From Amycolatopsis alba DSM 44262 (GTDB taxonomy: Bacteria; Actinomycetota; Actinomycetes; Mycobacteriales; Pseudonocardiaceae), in NCBI RefSeq assembly GCF_000384215.1, contig NZ_KB913032.1, positions 7,959,605-8,023,604 on the forward strand: a DNA stretch of 64,000 nucleotides. The letters run 5' to 3'. The translations under genes were made by a program, and so were the position numbers. This document shows positions 1 through 7,642 of this stretch, in pieces. The notes beneath the pieces are model-generated. The model was given only the letters and a program-made list of their open reading frames with translations. It was not told the origin of the DNA and did not search any database. How positions within the stretch are numbered: the stretch's first letter is position 1; each line of letters starts with the position of its first letter.

Positions 1-301
1 CGGTCGCCACGCCGATGGTGCCGTGCCCGCACATCGGCAGGCAGCCGGACACCTCGATGTACACCACGCCCCAGTCGGCGTCCGGCCGCGTCGGCGGCTG
101 CAGGATCGCGCCGCTCATCGCGGAATGCCCGCGCGGCTCGTTCACCAGGAACCGCCGCAGGTGGTCCAGGTGCGCCATGAAGTACCGGCGGCGTTCGGCC
201 ATGGTGTCGCCGGGGATGACGCCGACCCCGCCGGTCACCACCCTGGTCGGCATGCCCTCGGTATGCGAGTCGACGGCGGTGATCGACCGGATCGACCGCA
301 C
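1..301 (-). CDS. 4-hydroxyproline epimerase / proline racemase family protein (partial, C-terminus off window)
   Basis: Only the N-terminal 100 codons lie in the window. The protein opens RSIRSITAVDSHTEGMPTRVV and later has MCGHGTIG, the signature around the first catalytic Cys of the proline racemase/hydroxyproline-2-epimerase family. These cofactor-independent enzymes use two Cys as acid and base; the second Cys is outside the window. GTG at 301 is chosen because it directly abuts the TAG stop of the upstream gene and gives the usual family N-terminus. Neighbouring dehydrogenase and DapA-like genes favour trans-4-hydroxy-L-proline as substrate, converted to cis-4-hydroxy-D-proline. The substrate is inferred; the family is clear. 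Confidence 0.85.
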   Translation of the reverse strand, partial: MRSIRSITAVDSHTEGMPTRVVTGGVGVIPGDTMAERRRYFMAHLDHLRRFLVNEPRGHSAMSGAILQPPTRPDADWGVVYIEVSGCLPMCGHGTIGVAT

Positions 302-1213
302 CTACGCCACCCCCAGCGAGGCGAGCGCGCGGCCCATGTCGGCGGTGACCTGCTCGTGGTGGTCGCCGGTCAGCGGGCCACGGGGCGGGCGGCACGGTCC
401 GCCGTAGCGGCCGACGAGGTCCATCCCGAGTTTGATCGCCTGGACGAACTCGGTGCGTGAGTCCCAGCGGAACGCGGCCACCAGCGGTTCGTAGAGCGCC
501 CTTGCCTCGTCGAGCTTGCCTGCCCTCGCCAGGTCGAACAGGCGCACCGACTCGGCCGGGAACACGTTGGGGAAGCCCGCGAACCAGCCCGTCGCGCCCA
601 TCAGCAGGCTTTCCAGCACGACGTCGTCGGCGCCGCTGATCACGTCGAGGCCCGGCGCCTGCTCGCGGATCTCCAGCACCCGCCGGACGTCACCGGAGAA
701 CTCCTTGACCGCGACCACGTTGTCGATCTGCGCGATTTCGGCGAGCAAGGCGGGCGTGAGGTCGACCTTGGTGTCGATCGGGTTGTTGTAGACCATCACC
801 GGCAGGCCGACCGACGCCACGGCCTCGAAATGCGCGAGCACCTCGCCGCGGTTCGCCCGGTACATCGTGGGCGGCAGGCACAGCAGGCCACCGGCGCCGT
901 CCTCGGCCGCGACCTCGGCCCAGTGCCTGGCCTGGTGCGAACCGGGGCCGTGCACGCCGACGACGACGATCCCGTCCTCGCCGACGGTTTCGATCGCGGT
1001 GCGGGCGACGCGTCGGCGTTCCTCGTCGGTCAGCGACGAGTACTCGCCGAGGGAGCCGTTCGGGCCGACACCCCGGCAGCCGTTGTCGATCAGCCACCGG
1101 CAGTGCGCGGCGTAGGCGTCGTAGTCCACGGCCAGCCCGGCGGGCGCCGCTTCGTCCGCCCGGTACGGGAGGGCTGTCGCGACGACGACGCCACCGAGGT
1201 CGGGGGTGCTCAT
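302..1213 (-). CDS. DapA/NanA-family lyase, probable pyrroline-4-hydroxy-2-carboxylate deaminase
   Basis: A 303-residue class I aldolase-fold protein of the dihydrodipicolinate synthase family. Visible landmarks are the phosphate/carboxylate loop GPNGSLGEYSS, the active-site Tyr in VMVYNNP and the Schiff-base Lys in VVAVKEFSG. Its ATG overlaps the upstream stop by 4 bp (ATGA), and the epimerase start follows its own stop directly, so it is translated with the hydroxyproline genes. In that pathway this family deaminates 1-pyrroline-4-hydroxy-2-carboxylate to 2-oxoglutarate semialdehyde. Automatic annotation would probably call it dapA; the context argues against lysine synthesis. No 2-oxoglutarate semialdehyde dehydrogenase is visible here and it may lie to the left. 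Confidence 0.85.
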   Translation of the reverse strand: MSTPDLGGVVVATALPYRADEAAPAGLAVDYDAYAAHCRWLIDNGCRGVGPNGSLGEYSSLTDEERRRVARTAIETVGEDGIVVVGVHGPGSHQARHWAEVAAEDGAGGLLCLPPTMYRANRGEVLAHFEAVASVGLPVMVYNNPIDTKVDLTPALLAEIAQIDNVVAVKEFSGDVRRVLEIREQAPGLDVISGADDVVLESLLMGATGWFAGFPNVFPAESVRLFDLARAGKLDEARALYEPLVAAFRWDSRTEFVQAIKLGMDLVGRYGGPCRPPRGPLTGDHHEQVTADMGRALASLGVA

Positions 1214-2559
1214 TCAGGTTCTCCTTCGGTTCGGGCGGCGAGCTCGCCGAGCCGGATCGGCTGGGCGATGGGGCGGTGGTGCCGTTCGGTGCCGCCGCAG
1301 AGTTCGGCCACGGCCGGGCCGCACATCCGGCCCTGGCACGGGCCGAGGCCCGCACGGGTGCCGAGTTTCAGCGCGTGCGAGCCGGGGCAGGCCGCGTCCC
1401 CGGCCGCACGCGTCACTTCGCCGTACGTGGTTTCCTCGCAGCGGCAGACGATCGTGTCTTCGCGCAGCCAGCCGAGCCAGGCCGGGCCGATCGGGTGAGC
1501 CGTGGCGAGGCGGCCGGCGAAGGTGAGGGCTCGGTCGCGCGCCCGGATCAACGCCGAAGCGGGCTTGCCCCCGGCGGCGGCGCATCCCGCCACCGCACCC
1601 TCGGCCGCAGCGGTGACCGCGCCGCCGATACCGGTGATCTCGCCCGCGGCGAAGACACCGTCCACGGTGGTCTGTTGCGCACCGTCCACCCGCACGAAAC
1701 CGGCGTCCAGGACGCAGCCCGCGGCGACGGCCAGTTCCGGCTGCGGGACGAAGCCGTGCCCGACGCAGACCGCGTCCACCGCGTAGGTCCGCTCGGTGCC
1801 GGGGACGATCGACCAGTCCGCACGGACCTTCGCGGTCACGACCTCGCGGACGCGGTCGGCGCCGCGTGCTTCGATCACGGCGCGGCCCAGCCGGTACGGA
1901 ACACGACGGCGGGCCAGCGCCGCGGCGTACCGCGCCAGTTCGCCCGCCTTGCCCGCGTGGGCGGCCAGGCGCCACGGCCGGGCCGACCATCCTTTCCGGA
2001 CGGTCGCGAGCGGGTTCGCCTCGAGGACCGCGACCACCTCCGCCCCGGCATCCAGCAGCGATTCCGCGACCGGCAGCAGGAACGGCCCGGCCCCGGCGAC
2101 GAGGACCCGCCCGCCGATCGCGACCCGTTCCCCTTTCGCCAGCGCTTGCGCCGCGCCCGCCGTGTATACGCCGGGCAGTTCCCAGCCGGGGAACGGCAGG
2201 GTGCGGTCGTGCGCGCCGGTCGCCAGGATCAGCGCGTCCGGGACGAGCGTCAGCCGCTGCCGTCCGCTGCCGTCGGCCTGTCCTCGCAGCACCTGCAGGC
2301 GATTCTCCACCCGGTCGAACGCCCAGACGGTGGATCCGGGCAGCCACCGGCACCGCGGATGCGCGAGCAGGCGGCGGCGCCGGTCGAACTCCGATCCGCC
2401 GCGCCGTGCCGGGTGGCCCTCCAGCGGCCTGCGGTGGTACTGGCCGCCGGGCGATTCCGCCTGGTCCAGCACCGTGACGCGGGCACCGGCCAGCAAGGCG
2501 TGTTCGACGGCCGCGAGCCCGGCGGGCCCGGCGCCGACGATCACCACATGCCTGCTCAC
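1210..2559 (-). CDS. FAD/NAD(P)-binding dehydrogenase subunit with C-terminal Cys-rich domain (HcnB-like; D-hydroxyproline dehydrogenase subunit)
   Basis: A 449-residue protein. The N-terminus HVVIVGAGPAGL is a Rossmann FAD-binding motif, and a second nucleotide-binding stretch (RVLVAGAGPFLLPVAESL) follows near the middle. The C-terminal region has VCRCEETTYGE and later GPCQGRMCGP, a BFD/Fer2-like four-Cys pattern seen in sarcosine-oxidase alpha, hydrogen-cyanide-synthase HcnB and heteromeric D-hydroxyproline dehydrogenase. The GTG at 2559 is chosen because it overlaps the upstream stop as GTGA and has a GGAGGAGA ribosome site. The longer open frame upstream is the shadow of the 2Fe-2S gene. 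It is likely the electron-transfer subunit with the next two genes. Confidence 0.85.
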   Translation of the reverse strand: MSRHVVIVGAGPAGLAAVEHALLAGARVTVLDQAESPGGQYHRRPLEGHPARRGGSEFDRRRRLLAHPRCRWLPGSTVWAFDRVENRLQVLRGQADGSGRQRLTLVPDALILATGAHDRTLPFPGWELPGVYTAGAAQALAKGERVAIGGRVLVAGAGPFLLPVAESLLDAGAEVVAVLEANPLATVRKGWSARPWRLAAHAGKAGELARYAAALARRRVPYRLGRAVIEARGADRVREVVTAKVRADWSIVPGTERTYAVDAVCVGHGFVPQPELAVAAGCVLDAGFVRVDGAQQTTVDGVFAAGEITGIGGAVTAAAEGAVAGCAAAGGKPASALIRARDRALTFAGRLATAHPIGPAWLGWLREDTIVCRCEETTYGEVTRAAGDAACPGSHALKLGTRAGLGPCQGRMCGPAVAELCGGTERHHRPIAQPIRLGELAARTEGEPE

Positions 2560-2822
2560 GCGCTCTCCTCCCGTGACTGGGTGCGGATCTCGTCGCCGTC
2601 GGCGGCCGGACGGCGGCAGGCGCGGACGTCGGGCACGCCGTTGACCGTGAGCAGGCAGTCGAAGCACGCGCCGATCCCGCAGAACACGCCGCGCGGCGCA
2701 CCGGACCGCGTGGTGCGCCAGGAGATCCGGCCCGCGGCGAGCAGCACTCCCGCCACGCTCTGGCCGTCGATCCCGGTCAGGGGCTCGCCGTCGACGGTGA
2801 TCCGGATCGGCCGGGCGCTCAT
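2556..2822 (-). CDS. Small (2Fe-2S)-binding subunit (HcnA-like)
   Basis: An 88-residue Fer2_4-type ferredoxin-like protein. It carries the cluster pattern FCGIGACFDC and a further Cys in VRACRR. Such small subunits sit between the two flavoproteins in HcnABC-type and heteromeric amino-acid dehydrogenases and pass electrons between them. It overlaps both neighbours by 4 bp (ATGA upstream, GTGA downstream), which fits fixed stoichiometry of a complex. Confidence 0.87.
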   Translation of the reverse strand: MSARPIRITVDGEPLTGIDGQSVAGVLLAAGRISWRTTRSGAPRGVFCGIGACFDCLLTVNGVPDVRACRRPAADGDEIRTQSREESA

Positions 2823-3982
2823 GTGGCCAGCACCGCCGGACGGGCGGGCGTGAACTCTTCGACCGGCATCGCGGGCTCCGTTCCGGTGAGCAGCTCGCGC
2901 AGGAGGCGCGCGGTACCGACGCTCAGCCCGATGCCGGCGCCTTCGTGCCCGGTGGCGTGCCAGAGGTTTCCCAGCCTCGGGTCCGCACCGAGCACCGGGA
3001 GATGATCGTCGACGTAGGGCCGGAATCCGCCGTACGCCCGCATCACCGCGACGTCGGCGAGCGCCGGGAACAGCCGCAGTGCCTTGACCGCGATGGCGCT
3101 CAGCACGTCCGGGCGGATGGCGTCGTCGAAATCCACCCGGCGGCGCGAAGAGCCGATCAGCACGGTGCCGCCCCAGGTCGACTCGACCACGGCGGATGTC
3201 TGCAGTCCGCCCGAATCGGCACCGACCGCGCCGACGTAATCGGCGTCGTACACCTTGTGCCGGATGACGCCGGGCATCGGCGTGGTCACCAGTACCTCGC
3301 CCCGGCGGGGGCGGATCGCGATCGGGGCGCCGAGGCGCGCCGACACCTCACCGGCCCAAGGGCCTGCCGCGTTCACGACGACGTCGGCCTCGATGACCTC
3401 GCCGGGCACACGGACTCCGACTATTCGTCCCTTGTGGATGGACGCGCCGACGACCTCGGCGCCGGACCGCAGCCGGGCACCGTGCCGCAACGCGGAACCC
3501 AGGAGGGCCAGCGCCGCGCCCGCGGGCTGGACCTGAGCGTCCTCCGGATAGCGGAACGCGGCGGTCACCTCGCGGGTCAGCGCGGGCTCCGCTTCGGCGA
3601 GTCCCTCGGGAGACAACTGTTCCGCGCGAACGCCGGATTGCGACCCGGCGAACGCGGTGAGAGCGCGGGCGCCGTCGTCCGTGGTGGCGACGACGATGCC
3701 GCCCTTGGGGTCGTACTCGATCGCCGCGGCGGCACGCGCGTCCTCGTCGGCGATCTCGGCGACCACTCGCGGCCACAGCGCGACCGAAAGCTTCGCGAGT
3801 TCGAGTTCGGCGCCGGGTCCCTTGTCGGAGACGAGAATGTTGCCCTCGCCGTGCGACGTGGTGCCTCCGGCGGGACGGCCGCGATCCACGACCACGACGT
3901 CGAAGCCCGCCAGGCTCAGCTCGCGAGCGCACGCGGCGCCGACGATGCCCGCGCCGAGGACGGCCACGCGCGTTCGGTTCAT
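2819..3982 (-). CDS. DadA/HcnC-like FAD-dependent D-amino-acid dehydrogenase, probable catalytic D-hydroxyproline dehydrogenase subunit
   Basis: A 387-residue DAO-superfamily flavoprotein. The N-terminus RVAVLGAGIVGAACARELS is the FAD dinucleotide-binding motif, followed by an acidic strand end in VVVVDRG. The C-terminus has the FAD-contacting stretch LGNLWHATGHEGAGIGLS. It is the first gene of the coupled five-gene operon and should oxidise cis-4-hydroxy-D-proline to the pyrroline. A GGAGGG ribosome site precedes ATG 3982. The intergenic region upstream contains a promoter and an operator-like element listed separately. The substrate is inferred from context; other D-amino acids or sarcosine-like substrates are possible. 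Confidence 0.85.
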   Translation of the reverse strand: MNRTRVAVLGAGIVGAACARELSLAGFDVVVVDRGRPAGGTTSHGEGNILVSDKGPGAELELAKLSVALWPRVVAEIADEDARAAAAIEYDPKGGIVVATTDDGARALTAFAGSQSGVRAEQLSPEGLAEAEPALTREVTAAFRYPEDAQVQPAGAALALLGSALRHGARLRSGAEVVGASIHKGRIVGVRVPGEVIEADVVVNAAGPWAGEVSARLGAPIAIRPRRGEVLVTTPMPGVIRHKVYDADYVGAVGADSGGLQTSAVVESTWGGTVLIGSSRRRVDFDDAIRPDVLSAIAVKALRLFPALADVAVMRAYGGFRPYVDDHLPVLGADPRLGNLWHATGHEGAGIGLSVGTARLLRELLTGTEPAMPVEEFTPARPAVLAT

Positions 3983-3996
3983 CGACCCTCCGCTGT

Positions 3997-4012
3997 TCGG
4001 TAAAGCGAACGA
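3997..4012 (-). promoter_or_regulatory. Operator-like 16-bp element, copy 1
   Basis: The minus strand reads TCGTTCGCTTTACCGA just after the predicted -10. The same 16-mer with one change (TCGTTCGCTTTGCCGA) is found at 4705-4720 upstream of the XRE-cupin regulator. The sequence GTTCG-N6-CGAAC around copy 1 is also palindromic. Two near-identical copies flanking a regulator gene make it the likely binding site of that regulator. Confidence 0.55.
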
Positions 4013-4016
4013 TCGG

Positions 4017-4046
4017 AGCGTAAGTTCCCTCCGGGACGAGTGTCAA
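4017..4046 (-). promoter_or_regulatory. Sigma-70-type promoter of the hydroxyproline operon
   Basis: On the minus strand TTGACA (4046-4041) is followed after 18 bp by TACGCT (4022-4017), matching an actinobacterial TTGACa/TAnnnT promoter. It reads into the dehydrogenase gene at 3982. The operator-like element lies immediately downstream of the -10, a position fitting repression or steric control. Start of transcription is inferred near 4010. Confidence 0.6.
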
Positions 4047-4059
4047 TACCCGTGCGCGG

Positions 4060-4659
4060 TCAGCCCTTCAGGACCGGATGCGGCCTGCCGTCGAGGCGTT
4101 CGTCGGCGCGGTACTGCAGCAGCAGGACCGAGTGCACCGGCCCGTCCGAGGCGGTGTAGCAATGCGGTTCGCGGGCGTCGAAAGCGACGTAGTCCCCAGG
4201 GCCGACCTCGACGGTCCGGCCCGCCACCTCGACCCGCAGCGAGCCCGACTGCACGACCGTGTGCTCGATCCCGGCGTGCCCCTGCGAACGCTGCGGCGCG
4301 TCGCCGCGCACCACCTGGTCGTACACCTCGAAGACGCCCTCGCCGGTGTCGATCCGCCGCAGCGGCCGGAGATCGACGCCCTCGCCGCTGAGCACCTCGA
4401 CGTCGGCGCCGCGCACCACGGTGAGCGCGCCGCCCGCCCGCTGGTCGAGCAGATCGGAGATCGCCACCTCCAGGACCCTGGACAGGCTGAACACGGTCTC
4501 GATGGTCGGATTCCCGCCGCCGGACTCCAGCTGCGACAGCGTCGCCTTGCCGATGCCCGACCGCCGCGAGAGCTCCGACAGCGAGAGTCCCCGCGCCGCC
4601 CTCGCCGCGCGCAGGTTGACCGCCAGCATGTCCCGGATCGAGGGCGTCTCGTCCTCCAC
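4060..4659 (-). CDS. XRE-family regulator with C-terminal cupin domain
   Basis: A 199-residue protein. Residues 10-65 form a helix-turn-helix (NLRAARAARGLSLSELSRRS, then KATLSQLESG), and the C-terminal half is a cupin barrel with EHTVVQSGSLRVEV, VGPGDYVAFDA and PHCYTA. In this widespread family the cupin senses a small ligand and many members control amino-acid or amine catabolism. GTG 4659 is preferred, with GGGGAG 8-9 nt upstream; the longer frame begins inside a hairpin. Position directly upstream of the hydroxyproline operon and the shared 16-bp element suggest it controls that operon and itself. Confidence 0.85.
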   Translation of the reverse strand: MEDETPSIRDMLAVNLRAARAARGLSLSELSRRSGIGKATLSQLESGGGNPTIETVFSLSRVLEVAISDLLDQRAGGALTVVRGADVEVLSGEGVDLRPLRRIDTGEGVFEVYDQVVRGDAPQRSQGHAGIEHTVVQSGSLRVEVAGRTVEVGPGDYVAFDAREPHCYTASDGPVHSVLLLQYRADERLDGRPHPVLKG

Positions 4660-4704
4660 CGCTTCTCCCCTGTCGTTCGTCAAACCGTACGACCGGGGAG
4701 CGAA

Positions 4705-4720
4705 TCGTTCGCTTTGCCGA
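4705..4720 (+). promoter_or_regulatory. Operator-like 16-bp element, copy 2
   Basis: TCGTTCGCTTTGCCGA lies 46 bp upstream of the regulator start and matches copy 1 at 15 of 16 positions, in the opposite orientation relative to the plus strand. A weaker related sequence, TCGTTCGTCAAACCGTACGA, is at 4673-4692 closer to the start codon. The arrangement suggests autoregulation. Confidence 0.5.
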
Positions 4721-4770
4721 TCGAGTTCGCGGACATCATGACACGGCGACGGCGACGGCGACCGGGGACA

Positions 4771-4801
4771 CCGGAGGGCCGGAGCAGTCCCGGCCCTCCG
4801 G
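4771..4801 (-). terminator. Strong hairpin after the Xaa-Pro aminopeptidase gene
   Basis: CCGGAGGGCCGG (4771-4782) and CCGGCCCTCCGG (4790-4801) form a perfect 12-bp stem with a 7-nt loop, only 4 bp past the stop of the leftward gene. There is no U-tract, as is common for high-GC actinobacterial terminators. Confidence 0.6.
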
Positions 4802-4805
4802 CGCT

Positions 4806-6221
4806 TCACCCCCTGGCCGCCCGGACCCAGGCGGTGATCTCGTCGGCGGTCGAGGGGAAACCGCCGGACAACAGGTCGTGGCCCGATCCGGTGACCACCA
4901 CGTTGTCCTCGATCCGGATGCCGAGGCCGCGCAGTTCCGGCGGGACCGTGCGGTCACCGGCGTGGAAGTACAGACCGGGCTCCACCGCCAGCGCCATGCC
5001 CTCGGCGAGGGTGCCCTCGCGGTAGGCACCGGGACTCGCGGAGGCGCAGTCGTGGACGTCCAGCCCGAGGAAATGGCCGGTCCCGCAGACGATGTACCGC
5101 CGATGCTGCTGCCCGTCCGGCGACAGCGCTTCGTCCACCGAAACCGGGAGAAGACCCCAATCGTGCAACCCCGACGCGAGCACGCCCAGCGCTGTCTTCT
5201 GGAAGGCGGCGAAGTCCTGCCCTGGGCGTACTTCCGCCAGCGCCGCGAGGTGCGCCTTGTGCACCAGGTCGTAGACGTCGCGCTGGGCCGTGGTGAACTC
5301 CCCGCCGACCGGGAAGGTGCGGGTGATGTCGGCCGTGTACAAGGAATCCAGCTCGACCCCGGCGTCGAGCAGCAGGAGGCTGTCCTCGGTCACCTGCCCG
5401 TCGCAGCGCGTCCAGTGCAGGATCGGCGCGTGCGGCCCGGCCGCGACGATGGAGGTGTAGCCGGGCCCCGTGCCTTCGGTGCGGGCACGTCGGTCGAAGG
5501 TGCCCTGCAGCCAGCGTTCCCCGCCGCCGCGGACCGCCTCGGGCAACGCGGACAGCACGTCGGCGAACCCGAGCGCGGTGGCCTCGACGGCGTCGCGCAG
5601 CTGGCCGATCTCCCAGTCGTCCTTGATCCGGCGGAGATCCGCGAGGACCGTCCGGAGCCGTTCGCTGTGGCCGAAGCCGTACGCGTCGAGCGCGGGATCG
5701 ACCCCGGCCCCGACCAGGAAGCTCGGGTTCCGCCCGCGCAAGCCGTGCGGGAGGTCTTCCAGCGGGCGGCATTCGATGCCGAGCGCGTCACCGTACGCGG
5801 CCGGGCCCGCGGCGGAGCCCACCCACAGCGGGCTGGTGTCGGCGTCGCCGACGAAGTCGGGCTCGTCCGGCTCGGCCGGGCGCGGGACGTACAGCGTGGC
5901 GTGGTGGCTGTCCCCCGCCGGGGTCAGCACCAGGATCGCCCCCTCGCGCTGACAGCCGGTGAGCCAGACGAAGTCGCTGTCGGCGCGGAAGCCGTGGAAG
6001 GTGTCATTGGACCGCACCACGGCGCGGCCCGCCGCGAGCGCGATCCGCTGACCGGGCAGTTCCGCCGACAGCCTGCCGCGGTGGGCGGCGGCGGCCTCGG
6101 CGCTCCCCGCCGTCACGTCGACACTGGTGTCCGCGGGCTCCCAGCCGTCGCTGATCCAGTTCCGGAACCCCTTGGCGGCCAGCAGCGCGCGCAGATCCGG
6201 CCGGGTTCGGTCGCCGGTCAT
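4806..6221 (-). CDS. M24-family Xaa-Pro aminopeptidase (aminopeptidase P)
   Basis: A 471-residue pita-bread metallopeptidase with an N-terminal AMP_N-type domain (DTFHGFRADSDFVWLTG) and a C-terminal M24 domain. The five metal ligands are visible as Asp in LLLDAGVE, Asp in ADITRTFPV, His in GTGHFLGLDVHD, Glu in AVEPGLYF and Glu in RIEDNVVV. It should remove N-terminal residues preceding proline or hydroxyproline. Placed upstream of hydroxyproline genes it would feed imino acids from collagen-like or plant-wall peptides into the pathway. No signal peptide is seen, so it is cytoplasmic. AAGGGGGAG precedes ATG 6221. Confidence 0.9.
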   Translation of the reverse strand: MTGDRTRPDLRALLAAKGFRNWISDGWEPADTSVDVTAGSAEAAAAHRGRLSAELPGQRIALAAGRAVVRSNDTFHGFRADSDFVWLTGCQREGAILVLTPAGDSHHATLYVPRPAEPDEPDFVGDADTSPLWVGSAAGPAAYGDALGIECRPLEDLPHGLRGRNPSFLVGAGVDPALDAYGFGHSERLRTVLADLRRIKDDWEIGQLRDAVEATALGFADVLSALPEAVRGGGERWLQGTFDRRARTEGTGPGYTSIVAAGPHAPILHWTRCDGQVTEDSLLLLDAGVELDSLYTADITRTFPVGGEFTTAQRDVYDLVHKAHLAALAEVRPGQDFAAFQKTALGVLASGLHDWGLLPVSVDEALSPDGQQHRRYIVCGTGHFLGLDVHDCASASPGAYREGTLAEGMALAVEPGLYFHAGDRTVPPELRGLGIRIEDNVVVTGSGHDLLSGGFPSTADEITAWVRAARG

Positions 6222-6299
6222 CGGCTCCCCCTTCAGGTAGTCGCAGTACTGGTCGCACCCTCACACCGTGAACGGCCGGGCCGTAATGACCGGCGGCGA

Positions 6300-6305
6300 T
6301 AGACT
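6300..6305 (+). promoter_or_regulatory. -10 box (TAGACT) giving a probably leaderless LysR transcript
   Basis: TAGACT ends 6 nt before ATG 6312 and no Shine-Dalgarno sequence is present. The expected transcription start coincides with the start codon. A clear -35 was not seen. Confidence 0.45.
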
Positions 6306-6311
6306 CCGCCT

Positions 6312-7295
6312 ATGGCCCTGGAGATCCGGCACCTGCGGGCGATCTGCGCCATCGCCGAAGCGGGCAGCCTCTCGCAGGCGGCCGCCGCGCTGGGCATGTC
6401 ACAGCCGTCGCTGACCTCCCTGCTCCAGCGGCTCGAACGGCAGATCGGCGCGCCGCTGTTCGTCCGCAGCCACGTCGGCGTGACCCCGACCCCGGTCGGT
6501 GAGCAGACGCTGCGCCGCGCGCTCACCCTGCTGGTGGAGTTCGACCGGTTCGAAAGCGATCTCCTCGGCGCGGTGGGCGACGGCCCGGTCCGGCTCGGAT
6601 CGTCTCAAATGGACTGTCTGCCCACCTTCGTCGAGCGGCTGGACGACGCGCTGCCGGGGCTGGACGTGACCGTCCACGTGGAACCGTCGAGCGCGGTACT
6701 GGCGCAGGCACTGGCCCGCGCGACCCTCGACATCGCCGTCATCGCCATGTCCGACGACCAGGAAGTACCGCTGGCGAAGCATTTGGGTCATCGTGTGCTG
6801 TTCTCGTGGCTCCCGGTCTTCGTCGGCCTTCCCGCCCGGCACCGGCTCGCCGACAGCTTCGAGGTCGACCTCGCCGACCTCGCGGACGAAGCGTGGATCG
6901 GGCCGCCGGGTCCCGAGGACGGCTCGCTGACGTCGCTGCGCGCCGCGACGCATCGGGCCGGCTTCACCCCGCGGATCCGCTTCGAATGCCCCAACGGCGG
7001 CGGCCGGAACCTGATCGCCGCCGGGCAGGCGGTGCAGCTCGTGGAACCCACCGCTCCCGAACTGCCGGGGATGGTCGTCCGGCCGCTGAAGGACGACCCC
7101 ATGCGGATGCGGCTGGTGCTGGCGTGGCGCAAGGAACGGCTGACGTGGGACCAGGCGGAGAACGTGTACCGCGCGATGATGACGTCGTACACGCGGCACG
7201 CGATGGCGTCGACGCCGTTCCGGACGTGGTGGGAACGACGGCGGAGTTCGGGGTCCGGGGACGGCCTGGTGGACTTCTTCCGGATGGCCCTGTGA
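6312..7295 (+). CDS. LysR-family transcriptional regulator
   Basis: A 327-residue protein with an N-terminal winged helix-turn-helix (residues about 3-62: EIRHLRAICAIAEAGSLSQA, MSQPSLTSLLQRLERQIGAPLF) and a LysR substrate-binding domain after residue 90. LysR proteins usually control a divergent neighbour, here the Xaa-Pro aminopeptidase 90 bp away, so a link to proline-peptide use is possible. The C-terminal tail after about residue 290 (FRTWWERRRSS...) is longer than usual for the family. The start is preferred because it directly begins the HTH. The effector is unknown. Confidence 0.88.
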   Translation: MALEIRHLRAICAIAEAGSLSQAAAALGMSQPSLTSLLQRLERQIGAPLFVRSHVGVTPTPVGEQTLRRALTLLVEFDRFESDLLGAVGDGPVRLGSSQMDCLPTFVERLDDALPGLDVTVHVEPSSAVLAQALARATLDIAVIAMSDDQEVPLAKHLGHRVLFSWLPVFVGLPARHRLADSFEVDLADLADEAWIGPPGPEDGSLTSLRAATHRAGFTPRIRFECPNGGGRNLIAAGQAVQLVEPTAPELPGMVVRPLKDDPMRMRLVLAWRKERLTWDQAENVYRAMMTSYTRHAMASTPFRTWWERRRSSGSGDGLVDFFRMAL

Positions 7296-7429
7296 CTCCG
7301 GCGCCCGCGCGACCGTCGCCCTGTACCGAACGCCTCTCACCACCGGGAAACCATCGCTTTCGAACAGCCTGTAACCCGATCCCGCCTCGCCGCGATTGAC
7401 CTCCCGTACCGGCGAACGGAGACGGGGAG

Positions 7430-7642
7430 ATGATGACGCAACGGCTGTGGCTGGGACTGGCGGTCGTCTACACGTGCACCGCCATGGTCCAGCTCTACCT
7501 TCTCGCCAGCACCGGTGCCGTCTGGGCAGGCACCCTCACCGCGATCGGCTTCCTGGCGGCACTCCTGTGCGTTCTCGCCGCTTGGAAGGACTCGAGAAGA
7601 GAACGGGACGATACAAGGAAAGCAGACACGCGTCAGCCCTAG
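7430..7642 (+). CDS. Small two-helix membrane protein, unknown function
   Basis: A 70-residue protein with two hydrophobic segments (about residues 7-28 and 32-52) and a short charged tail (KDSRRERDDTRKADTRQ). GGAG lies 8 nt before ATG 7430; ATG 7433 is an alternative. No family is recognised. It stands alone between LysR and a gene-poor gap, and its codon use looks like the neighbours. Confidence 0.6.
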   Translation: MMTQRLWLGLAVVYTCTAMVQLYLLASTGAVWAGTLTAIGFLAALLCVLAAWKDSRRERDDTRKADTRQP

